From Acrocarpospora phusangensis (GTDB lineage: Bacteria; Actinomycetota; Actinomycetes; Streptosporangiales; Streptosporangiaceae), in NCBI RefSeq assembly GCF_016862995.1, contig NZ_BOOA01000058.1, positions 1 to 56,014 of the forward strand: a DNA stretch of 56,014 nucleotides, written 5' to 3'. A program made the translations under genes and the position numbers. Under the pieces are notes generated by a model, which was given only the letters and a program-made list of their open reading frames with translations, had not been told where the DNA came from and ran no database searches. Of this stretch, positions 1-7,469 are shown in pieces (the first letter of the stretch is position 1; each line of letters starts with the position of its first letter).

Positions 1-90
1 GGTGGGGGCTTCTGGTGGGGGCTTCTGGTGGGGGCTTCTGGTGGGGGCTTCTGGTGGGGGCTTCTGGTGGGGGCTTCTGGTGGGGTGGGA
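1..90. repeat. 13-bp G-rich tandem repeat, 6 copies
   Basis: Six head-to-tail copies of the 13-mer GGTGGGGGCTTCT fill positions 1-78, followed by a degenerate partial copy; the array probably extends left of the window. Each unit carries a run of five G, so the plus strand could form G-quadruplexes. It lies beyond the 3' end of the LysR gene. The period is not a multiple of three and no convincing gene covers it. Confidence 0.9.
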
Positions 91-230
91 AAGGGCCAGG
101 CCGGGGCGTCGTGGGGGTGACAGCCCGGCCTGGGTTGGTGCGGTGATGCTTCGGGAAATGGCCGATCCAGAAGTTTCACCGTTCTTGCTGATATTTCGTC
201 CCTGGGGTGGGATTGGAACGGTCCAGGCTA

Positions 231-1100
231 TTAGGCGGCGGAGCCGCCCTCGGCGAGGGTGAGGAAGTCCTGCGCCATGGCGGGGAGGCGCTTGCGGGCG
301 TGGACGATGGCGATGATCTTCCGTACCGAGGGGTCCAGGGAGCGGACGACCAGGCCGGCGCGGGTGGCCTGCTCGGCCATGCCCCGGTACCAGAGCAGGG
401 ACGCCTTCCCGTCCCGTACGGCGGGGAGCCAGCGGGCTCGCTCGTCGGACTCGATGGCGGGGATGGGGCGCACGCCGTACGTCGCGAAGATCGCGTCGAA
501 CTCCTTGCGGCGGGGGCTGCCGGGTGAGGGCAGGACCAGGCGCATGCCGTTGAGCCGGTTCATCGGGATGGGGTCGGGGAGGTCGAGGCCCGGCGGCGAG
601 ATCAGGACGATCTCCTGGCGCTCCAGGGGATGGCTGATCAGGTCGGTGGGCACCGGCAGGTCGGTCAGCCCGAGGTCGGCTCGCTGCTCGCGGACGGCGC
701 TGACCACGCTTTCGCGGCCGTCGCAGCGGACGATGTGCACGCGGATGCCCGGATGCTCCGCCACGTAGGCGGGCAGCAGGCGGCCGGCGAGCCCCGGCTC
801 CAGGCTGGGGGTGGAGGCGATCCGGAGTTCGGCGCCCGTGGTGTGCGAGTGGGTGGCGAGTGCCTCGATCTCCCGGACGGCGTCGAGCGCCTCCCGGGCG
901 AGTTTGACGACTCGCCGCCCTTGAGCGGTGACGACCACGCCACGACCGGACCGCGCGAACAGCGTCATCCCCAGCTCCCGCTCAAGATCCCGGATGGCAC
1001 GGGAGAGAGCGGGCTGGGCGATGTAGAGGGATCTGGCCGCGTCGGTCATGGTGCGGTGCTCCGCGGTGGCTACCACGTAACGGAGCTGCTGCAGATTCAT
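231..1100 (-). CDS. LysR family transcriptional regulator
   Basis: A 289-residue DNA-binding regulator of the usual LysR length. Residues 1-60 are the winged helix-turn-helix (MNLQQLRYVVATAEH, then AARSLYIAQPALSRAIRDLE), followed by a linker helix and a periplasmic-binding-protein-like effector domain (about 90-285). The start is ATG at 1100. The gene diverges from the zinc metallopeptidase gene at 1251, and LysR proteins often control the divergent neighbour, so that gene is the first candidate target. A TTCCGGAA palindrome at 1133-1140 in the shared 150-bp promoter region is a possible site but is not a proven LysR box. The effector cannot be deduced. Confidence 0.93.
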   Translation of the reverse strand: MNLQQLRYVVATAEHRTMTDAARSLYIAQPALSRAIRDLERELGMTLFARSGRGVVVTAQGRRVVKLAREALDAVREIEALATHSHTTGAELRIASTPSLEPGLAGRLLPAYVAEHPGIRVHIVRCDGRESVVSAVREQRADLGLTDLPVPTDLISHPLERQEIVLISPPGLDLPDPIPMNRLNGMRLVLPSPGSPRRKEFDAIFATYGVRPIPAIESDERARWLPAVRDGKASLLWYRGMAEQATRAGLVVRSLDPSVRKIIAIVHARKRLPAMAQDFLTLAEGGSAA

Positions 1101-1250
1101 GCCAAAAACGCTAGGGCAGAGCAGGCCGGTGATTCCGGAACATCGCAGAGATCACCTCGTCTGATTACGGATTGTGCTCGACTGCTGCTACATCCGTGAC
1201 GGGTGTTAAATCAGTATTGTTCTGCCCAATCTCGCGCAAAGGGGTAGACC

Positions 1251-3023
1251 GTGGGGCCGCATAACCCTCAACCGCCTTCGGGCGGCCATCCATACGGCCA
1301 ACCACCCCCGCAGGCCCGTCCGAATCCGCCCTCCGGCGACACCCGGCCCACGCAGGAACTCCCGAACCCGGCCCAGGAGAACACCCGTTCCTTCCCGCCG
1401 GGAACCCACCCGGGACCCCCACCAGAGACACTGACGGGAACCCCGCCGCACCCGCCGGGCGAGCCCGGAGGAACCTTACCTCCGCCCGGATTGTCCTCGG
1501 GCCACCCAGGAACCACGCAGCCGCCCGCAACGCCGCCAACCGGGCCAGAAGCCGCGCAAACACACCAAGGACCCCGGGGCCGGGCAGGCACCTCACCGCC
1601 CCCCGGCATGCATCCAGCCCACCCAGGAACCACCCAGCCGCCCGCAACGCCAGCAACCGGGCCAGAAGCGGCACAAGCACACCAAGGACCCCGAGGCTGG
1701 ACAGGTACCCCACCGCCCCCCGGCATGCATCCAGCCCAACCAGGGACCACGCCCTCCGGGATGCATTCCGACCAGCCAAGGACCACGCCCACCGGTATGC
1801 CGCAGGGCCGGGGAGGAACCGCGCAGCCGCCGGGACAGCCCGGGACGGGGCAAGCACCCGGAACGCATCCGGCTCGGCCGGGCGGCCATGTGCCCCCTCC
1901 CGGGCGCCATACACCCCCGCCCGGACGGCAGGCGGGGCCGTTCTTCCCGCCGGGAACCCCTCAGGGGCCGCTGTTCCCTCAGGGCGCGCGACCGGCCCCG
2001 CAAGGCCCCTACGGGCCGCCACGGCACATTCCGCCGCACTGGCGGCCACCCCGGCGCAAATCGAGCGCCGGAGTGATCGTCGCCGGGCTGCTCGGCCTCG
2101 GCGCGTTCTTGTTCGCGATTCTGATCGTGGGATCAGCCTTGTCGAACGGCTCAAGGGAGGACGGCACGCTCCCCCGGTCCGCGTTCCCCACCACCCGCCC
2201 GGACGGCACCGACCCGGACCGCCCGCGCTCGAACGGAGACGCGAACCCGACCGCCGACCCAACGGAGAACCCCAACCCTCGCCCGGTCCGGCTGGACCGC
2301 TCACTCAAGACGAACACGCTCTACCAGGTCGGGGCCCTGCCGCGAACTCGATGCCCGGCGGGCAACGCCAGCATCTACAACCACCGCCAGCTGAAGGCGC
2401 TCATCCTCAAGACCGGCGCCTGCATGAGCAAGTCCTGGAAACCCCGCCTGGAGAAGGCCGGTATCACGTTCTACCCCCCGAGGTACGCGATCGTCGCCCG
2501 CTCCGGCCGGGGCGCCTGCGGCGACTTCCCCATGCGCAACAGCGTCGTCCCCTACTACTGCCCCTCCAACACGACGATCTACGCCTCCACCTCCGCCATG
2601 GCCAGCGGCCGGAACGGCCAGCAGGGGTACGGCGCCCTGGTCAGCTGGCACGGCGGCGTCATCGGCATGATGGCCCACGAGTACGGCCACCACGTGCAGT
2701 ACCTCAGCGGCCTCTCGCAGACCCGCTGGGAGGAGAGCCAGGGCGTGTCGGAGAGCCGCCGCCTGGCGATCAGCCGCCGGTTCGAGCTACAGGCCAACTG
2801 CCTGAGCGGCATGTTCATGCGCTCGGTCGCCGGCACGTACCCGATCCCGGCGAGCCGCCGCCAGAACCTGTTCTACTTCTTCTCCAACGTCGGCGACTGG
2901 CCGGGCTACCCGCGCGACCACGGTACCCCGGCCAACAGCGGCGCCTGGTTCCGCCAGGGATGGCAACGCCAGCAGGCCCACCAGTGCAACACCTGGGCCG
3001 TCGGCTCCTCCACGGTGTCCTGA
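1251..3023 (+). CDS. Membrane-anchored neutral zinc metallopeptidase, Pro-rich
   Basis: A 590-residue protein. Residues 1-270 are a Pro/Gly-rich, low-complexity cytoplasmic region; one membrane helix follows at about 273-297 (AGVIVAGLLGLGAFLFAILI); the rest is extracytoplasmic. The catalytic domain belongs to the neutral zinc metallopeptidase (YpfJ-like) family: HEYGH at residues 476-480 supplies two zinc ligands and the catalytic Glu, and the Glu of FELQANC (about 512) is the likely third ligand. The start is GTG at 1251 with AAAGGGG six bases upstream. A 117-bp (39-residue) in-frame repeat lies in the Pro-rich part. A rare TTA leucine codon at 1476 could make it dependent on the bldA tRNA if that system operates here. 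The stop codon lies inside the first unit of the downstream repeat array. The substrate is unknown. Confidence 0.85.
   Translation: MGPHNPQPPSGGHPYGQPPPQARPNPPSGDTRPTQELPNPAQENTRSFPPGTHPGPPPETLTGTPPHPPGEPGGTLPPPGLSSGHPGTTQPPATPPTGPEAAQTHQGPRGRAGTSPPPGMHPAHPGTTQPPATPATGPEAAQAHQGPRGWTGTPPPPGMHPAQPGTTPSGMHSDQPRTTPTGMPQGRGGTAQPPGQPGTGQAPGTHPARPGGHVPPPGRHTPPPGRQAGPFFPPGTPQGPLFPQGARPAPQGPYGPPRHIPPHWRPPRRKSSAGVIVAGLLGLGAFLFAILIVGSALSNGSREDGTLPRSAFPTTRPDGTDPDRPRSNGDANPTADPTENPNPRPVRLDRSLKTNTLYQVGALPRTRCPAGNASIYNHRQLKALILKTGACMSKSWKPRLEKAGITFYPPRYAIVARSGRGACGDFPMRNSVVPYYCPSNTTIYASTSAMASGRNGQQGYGALVSWHGGVIGMMAHEYGHHVQYLSGLSQTRWEESQGVSESRRLAISRRFELQANCLSGMFMRSVAGTYPIPASRRQNLFYFFSNVGDWPGYPRDHGTPANSGAWFRQGWQRQQAHQCNTWAVGSSTVS
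1503..1736 (+). repeat. 117-bp in-frame tandem repeat, 2 copies plus partial
   Basis: The segment starting at CACCCAGG (1503) recurs at 1620 and, degenerate, at 1737, a period of 117 bp or 39 codons. It encodes the Pro/Gly/Thr-rich cytoplasmic part of the zinc metallopeptidase. Being a multiple of three it keeps the frame, so copy-number change would alter only linker length. Confidence 0.8.
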
Positions 3024-3290
3024 CCCGGCGGGCGTTCCTCCGGAACGGTGTCCTGACCCGGCGGGCGTTCCTCCGGAACGGTGTCCTGACCCGGCAGGCG
3101 TTCCTCCGGAACGGTGTCCCGACCCGGCAGGCACTCCCCGGAACGGTGTCCTGCTCCGGTAGGCCCTCGGATCGGTGCCCGGCTCGGCGGGCGCTCCCCC
3201 GAACAATGTCCCGACCCGGCGGCACTCCCCAGAACGGTGTCCTGATCCGGTGAGCCCCTCGGAACGGCGGGCGCTCCCCCCAACTCTGTC
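3014..3290. repeat. Degenerate hairpin-containing repeat array, about 33-bp unit
   Basis: Eight or nine units begin with GGTGTCC-like sequence at 3014, 3047, 3080, 3113, 3145, 3174, 3205 and 3236. The first four are nearly identical and spaced exactly 33 bp; later ones degenerate to 29-32 bp. Each good unit contains GTTCCTCCGGAAC, a 5-bp inverted repeat with a 3-base loop. The first unit overlaps the last codons and stop of the metallopeptidase gene. The stretch 3300-3457 after it holds only the upstream region of the LCP gene, including a TAGAAT -10-like hexamer at 3405-3410. Confidence 0.85.
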
Positions 3291-3457
3291 CTCTCCCGAC
3301 GGGCCCTTACCCCGGGATGTGACTTGATCAGCGGATAGTCCCCTTACAGCGGATTTCAAGCACCGGTTCTTAGTCTTGTGTCAGTCTTGTCCAGTTATGG
3401 GAGCTAGAATCCCTGGTCATTGCCTTGGCATTAGCAAACAGATGGGAGCGGTCTGCC

Positions 3458-5206
3458 ATGCCACGAGGGGGAGCCGCAGACGACGAGGGCCGTCCGCGTC
3501 GGACTCGCAGGCGACCCGTCCCTCGTGATCAGCAGCCCGTGCACGGCCCGTCCGCCGGCCCGCCGCCGCAGCAGCAGCCGTTGCGGACGACGGACACGCA
3601 ACCCGCCCGTCCCGGGCAGTCCCGCCGCCGCGGCGCCGCGAGCAGGCCCGCCGAGGAGCACACCCACGGCCGTACGAATGTGCAGACCGTCGCCGAGGAA
3701 GCCGCCTGGCAGGAGAGCCCCGAGCCTCCCCGGCGCTCCAAGGGACGCCCGAATCCCCGTTTCGCCCCCATGTCGACCGGCGCGATCATCGGCTGGACGG
3801 CCCTCTCCGCGTTCATCCCCGGCGCGGCCCACCTCCGCGCGGGCAAACGGCGCGGCGGCTTCATCCTGCTCGGCGCGTTCGGGGTGATCCTGATCGCCGC
3901 CGTCCTGTACGGCATGCAGTTCATCGGCAACGTGGGCGCGGCCATCCGGGAGAGCACCCTCATCACGGTCACCGTCGCCGCCATCGTGCTGGCGCTGGCC
4001 TGGTTCGTGCTGGTGCTGCTGTCGTACATCACGCTGGGCCCCGACCGGCTCCCGCAGTCCGGCCAGATCATCTCCGGCATCGTCGTGGGCGTGCTGTGCG
4101 TGACGGTGATGGCGCCGTTCGCGCTCACCGCGACCACGGTCAACAGCACCCAGGACTTCCTGGACGCGTTCCCGTCCGAGCACGAGAACCCGACCGCGGT
4201 CCCGGTCAAGGCCGAGGACCCGTTCAACGGCCGCAAGCGGATCAACTTCCTGCTCATCGGCGGCGACGCGGCCGGCAACAGGACCGGCGTGCGGACCGAC
4301 TCGATGACGGTGGCCAGCGTCAACATCGCCACCGGCAACACGGTGCTGTTCAGCCTGCCGCGCAACCTGCAGCACGTGCACTTCTCGGCGCGCAGCCCGC
4401 TGCACAAGCAGTTCCCGGAGGGCTTCCACCGCGAACTGCCCAACGGCGGCCTGCTCAACGAGGTCTGGCAGTACGCCGAGGACTACCCCAACCTGGGCGT
4501 ACGCGGCCCGGAGGCGCTCAAGGACGCCATCGGCACCACGCTCGGCATGCACATCGACTACTACGCCATGGTGGACATGTTCGGCTTCGCGGCCCTCATC
4601 GACGCCATCGGCGGCCTCAAGATCCGCGTCGCCCAGGACGTGAAGTACGGCGGCAAGTTCGGCACCGCCGGCACCATCAGGGCCGGCTACCGCCGCCTCA
4701 ACGGCGAGCAGGTCCTCTGGTACGGCCGCTCCCGCGTGGACAGCGACGACTTCAGCCGCATGGCCCGGCAGCGCTGCGTCATCGGCGCGCTCGCCCAGCA
4801 GGCCAGCCCGGCCGTGGTGCTCGCCAACTTCACGAAGATCATCCAGGCGGCGAAGCGGCTGTTCCGGACCGACATCCCGCGCGGCCTCCTGGAGCACCTG
4901 GTGGACCTGGGCCTGAAGGTCAAGGGCGCGAAGATCACCAGTACCCAGTTCGTGCCGCCGCAGATCTGGCCGGGCAGTCCCGACTGGGAGAAGATCAAGA
5001 AGATGACGCTGACGGCCATCCGCAAGTCGGTGGGCACCACCCCGGTCGTCGCCACGGCCAGCCCGTCGGCGTCCGCGCCGGGCGGCTCGACTCCCACGGC
5101 CACCCCGACCCCGTCGGCCACGCCCACCTCCTCCGGAGGACTGGCCACCCCGACCCCGAACAAGAACACCGCCGACCAGACCCTGTCGGAGCTCTGCGGC
5201 TTCTGA
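3458..5206 (+). CDS. LCP (LytR-CpsA-Psr) family cell wall ligase
   Basis: A 582-residue membrane protein. LCP proteins transfer lipid-linked glycopolymers onto peptidoglycan. Residues 1-100 are an Arg/Pro/Gln-rich disordered cytoplasmic tail; several membrane helices follow (about 107-230, for example GFILLGAFGVILIAAVLYG and LITVTVAAIVLALAWFVLVL). The extracellular LCP domain spans about 257-470 and shows INFLLIGGD, the RTDSM motif and FSLPRN, whose Arg and Asp residues bind the pyrophosphate-lipid substrate in the family. A Ser/Thr/Pro-rich tail precedes the C-terminal LCGF. I chose ATG 3458 (GGGAG nine bases upstream) over an in-frame TTG at 3425. It converges on the ThuA gene across a strong terminator. 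Which glycopolymer it attaches is not visible. Confidence 0.9.
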   Translation: MPRGGAADDEGRPRRTRRRPVPRDQQPVHGPSAGPPPQQQPLRTTDTQPARPGQSRRRGAASRPAEEHTHGRTNVQTVAEEAAWQESPEPPRRSKGRPNPRFAPMSTGAIIGWTALSAFIPGAAHLRAGKRRGGFILLGAFGVILIAAVLYGMQFIGNVGAAIRESTLITVTVAAIVLALAWFVLVLLSYITLGPDRLPQSGQIISGIVVGVLCVTVMAPFALTATTVNSTQDFLDAFPSEHENPTAVPVKAEDPFNGRKRINFLLIGGDAAGNRTGVRTDSMTVASVNIATGNTVLFSLPRNLQHVHFSARSPLHKQFPEGFHRELPNGGLLNEVWQYAEDYPNLGVRGPEALKDAIGTTLGMHIDYYAMVDMFGFAALIDAIGGLKIRVAQDVKYGGKFGTAGTIRAGYRRLNGEQVLWYGRSRVDSDDFSRMARQRCVIGALAQQASPAVVLANFTKIIQAAKRLFRTDIPRGLLEHLVDLGLKVKGAKITSTQFVPPQIWPGSPDWEKIKKMTLTAIRKSVGTTPVVATASPSASAPGGSTPTATPTPSATPTSSGGLATPTPNKNTADQTLSELCGF

Positions 5207-5327
5207 CGGACCCGTCCCGAGCCCGTCCTCGTCCTCTTCGCAAGCGCGGAGGCCAAGGGCGGGCTCTTGGCGTTCGCACCGAAAGCCAGATAGAGGCCGT
5301 ACAAGACAGCCGTACAGGACGAAAGAG

Positions 5328-5359
5328 AAGGGCCGGTCCTCGGCGCAGGACCGGCCCTT
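5328..5359. terminator. Bidirectional terminator hairpin
   Basis: A perfect 13-bp inverted repeat, AAGGGCCGGTCCT and AGGACCGGCCCTT, with a 6-base loop lies between the convergent LCP and ThuA genes. It has no long T-tract, as is common for GC-rich actinobacterial terminators, and is placed to stop transcription from both sides. Confidence 0.85.
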
Positions 5360-5371
5360 CGGATCGAGGGG

Positions 5372-7462
5372 TTACTTGGTGATGGTCACGGTGTCGATGT
5401 CGAACAGGTTGCCCGAGCCGCCCACGAACACCAGGTAGAGCGTCCCCGGCACGTTGCCGGTCAGGTTGGTGGACGCGGTCTGGAAGGTGTCCCAGCTACC
5501 GGTGTTCGGGAGCGTGATCGACCCCAGCAGGGTGCCGGTCTGCGAACCCGACCGGATCTGCACGGTGCCGCCCGACCCGCCGGACGAGAACCGCACGCCG
5601 GCCGTCTTGGCTCCCGAGGTGTTGACCGTGGAGTACGCCGTCCAGTCGCCGTTCTCGATGTAGCCGGCCGTGCGCCCGCCGCTGGCCGGCGTGTGGTTGG
5701 CCACCTGGACGCCGGACTGCGCGGTCCAGTTCTCGCCCTCCACGGTCTGGGTGGTGACGGTCGACCGGGTGAGCGTGATCGTGTCGATGTCGAACAGCGC
5801 CCCGGAGCCGCCGGAGAAGGTGACGAACAGCGGCCCGGTCCCGGAGCCGTTCAGTGTCGTGGTGACGGTCTGGAAGGTGTCCCAGCTGCCCGTGTTCGGC
5901 ACGGCGACCGTACCCAGCACCGGGCCGGTCTGGGAGCCGGAGCGGACGGTGATCGTGCCGCCGGGGCCGCCGGAGGAGATCCTGGCGGTGAAACCGGTGG
6001 CGTTCACGGTGCTGAGCGTCGAGTAGCCCGCCCAGTCGCCGCTGTCGATGTAGCCGACGGTGAGGCCGCCGCTGGCCGCCGCGTGCCCGGCCGTCTGCAC
6101 GCCGGACTGCGAGGTGAACGCCTCGCCCTCCACCGTGTTCTGGGTGGGCGGCGGGCCGCCCAGCTCCTTGATCCGGATGTTGCGGAACGACACGTCGTCG
6201 CCGGTCCCGTGGTTCTGGATGCCGATGTAGCCGGAGGTCAGCGAACGCGCGGGGTCGGTGTTGGTGAAGTCGTTGATCTGCCGGCCGTTCAGGTAGACGC
6301 GGACCCGCTCGCCCTCGACCAGGATCTCGTAGGTGTTCCAGGCCCCGGGCGGGTTGAGCGCGGCGTCCCTGGCGGCGATGTCGGCCGACTTGAAGCCGTA
6401 GATGGAGCCCGTGGTCCGGTCCGCGGTGTCGGTGGCGTCGATCTGGACCTCGTGGCCCTGGTTGATCGCCGACTGCGGGTCGGTGGGCGTCGGGAAGCCG
6501 AGCAGGATGCCCGAGTTGTCGTCGCCGGGCATCGTCCAGTCCAGCTTCAGCGAGTACGAGCCGTACTGCTTGGCCGAGTACCAGAGCATGCCCATGCCGC
6601 CGACCGAGGTCAGCGTGTTGTTGCCGTTGGTGAAGCTGCCGGGCCCGTTCTGGGTCCAGCCGGTGGTGGAGCCGTTGTAGAGGGTGGTGTAGCCGGTCTC
6701 CGCGCGGCAGTCCTGCTTGGCCCATCCGGCGGCGTACCGGATGCCGCCGAGCAGCAGGGTGCGGAACGCCGTCTCGGCGTACGTGGCCTGGGTGTGGCCG
6801 AGCCCGGTGTAGAACGCGCGGCCGTTGCTTACGGTCTTGCACCAGGTGATCGGGTGGTCGGCGCCCATGCCGCCGCCGCTGTAGCTGCCCTCGTCCAGGT
6901 TCTGAAGGATCTTGGCCGTGCCGCGGGGGTTGGTGCGGTAGTTGTACCACTCGTCGGATCGGGACCAGGTCGGGCCGAGGTGGGCGGTGGCGGCGTGCGC
7001 GCGGTCCTCGGTCCGTACGGTGGCGGTCTGGATGGCGGGGTGGCTGTTGAAGTACGCGCCGACCAGGTTGCCGTAGAACGACCAGTCGTACTCGGTGTCG
7101 GCGGCGGCGTGCACGCCCACGTACCCGCCGCCGCCGTTGACGTAGTTCTCGAAGGCGGTCTGCTGGGTGGCGTTCAGCACGTCGCCGGTGGTGCTCATGA
7201 AGACGACGGCCTTGAAGTTGGCCAGGTTGGCCGCGGTGAAGGCGTTGGCGTCCTCGGTGGCGGTGACGGTGAAGTTGTTGGCCGCCCCGAGGTCGCGTAC
7301 CAGCTGGATGCCCTGCAGGATGGAGTCGTGCCGGAACCCGGCGGTCTTGGAGAAGACCAGGACCTGGTACGCCGGGTCGGCCGCGTGCGCCGCGGTCGGC
7401 ACGGCCAGGACCGTGGCGGCCGCGACGAACGTGGCCACGGCTAAGCTGAGCCGTTTCATCAC
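5372..7462 (-). CDS. Secreted ThuA / 3-keto-disaccharide hydrolase-like / CBM6 protein
   Basis: A 696-residue secreted multidomain protein. Residues 1-27 are a signal peptide ending in AHA. Residues 30-250 form a ThuA-like domain (YQVLVFSKTAGFRHDSI), a glutamine-amidotransferase-like fold linked to 3-keto-trehalose use. Residues 255-435 match the 3-keto-disaccharide hydrolase family (formerly DUF1080; LYNGSTTGWTQNGPG, then SGILLGF), a jelly roll now associated with hydrolysis of C3-oxidised glycosides. Two CBM6-type sugar-binding domains follow (about 445-560 and 575-696), each starting with a VEGE motif. The ATG at 7462 lies 7 bp after the stop of the upstream sugar dehydrogenase, so the two form an operon. 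Its CBM6 domains are nearly identical to those of that neighbour. I infer that it acts outside the cell on oxidised oligosaccharides. Confidence 0.85.
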   Translation of the reverse strand: MMKRLSLAVATFVAAATVLAVPTAAHAADPAYQVLVFSKTAGFRHDSILQGIQLVRDLGAANNFTVTATEDANAFTAANLANFKAVVFMSTTGDVLNATQQTAFENYVNGGGGYVGVHAAADTEYDWSFYGNLVGAYFNSHPAIQTATVRTEDRAHAATAHLGPTWSRSDEWYNYRTNPRGTAKILQNLDEGSYSGGGMGADHPITWCKTVSNGRAFYTGLGHTQATYAETAFRTLLLGGIRYAAGWAKQDCRAETGYTTLYNGSTTGWTQNGPGSFTNGNNTLTSVGGMGMLWYSAKQYGSYSLKLDWTMPGDDNSGILLGFPTPTDPQSAINQGHEVQIDATDTADRTTGSIYGFKSADIAARDAALNPPGAWNTYEILVEGERVRVYLNGRQINDFTNTDPARSLTSGYIGIQNHGTGDDVSFRNIRIKELGGPPPTQNTVEGEAFTSQSGVQTAGHAAASGGLTVGYIDSGDWAGYSTLSTVNATGFTARISSGGPGGTITVRSGSQTGPVLGTVAVPNTGSWDTFQTVTTTLNGSGTGPLFVTFSGGSGALFDIDTITLTRSTVTTQTVEGENWTAQSGVQVANHTPASGGRTAGYIENGDWTAYSTVNTSGAKTAGVRFSSGGSGGTVQIRSGSQTGTLLGSITLPNTGSWDTFQTASTNLTGNVPGTLYLVFVGGSGNLFDIDTVTITK

Positions 7463-7469
7463 GTGCCTC

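Noticed and set aside
2-262. A short plus-strand frame translating the 13-bp array (GASGGGFWWGLLV repeats)
   Set aside because: The peptide repeat is a by-product of the DNA repeat, no ribosome site is seen and nothing supports expression.
3014-3290. A CRISPR array
   Set aside because: Units are contiguous and degenerate with no unique spacers, and no cas genes are nearby.
5693-7444. A 583-codon plus-strand frame
   Set aside because: It is antisense to the ThuA gene, Gly/Val-rich and without a domain.
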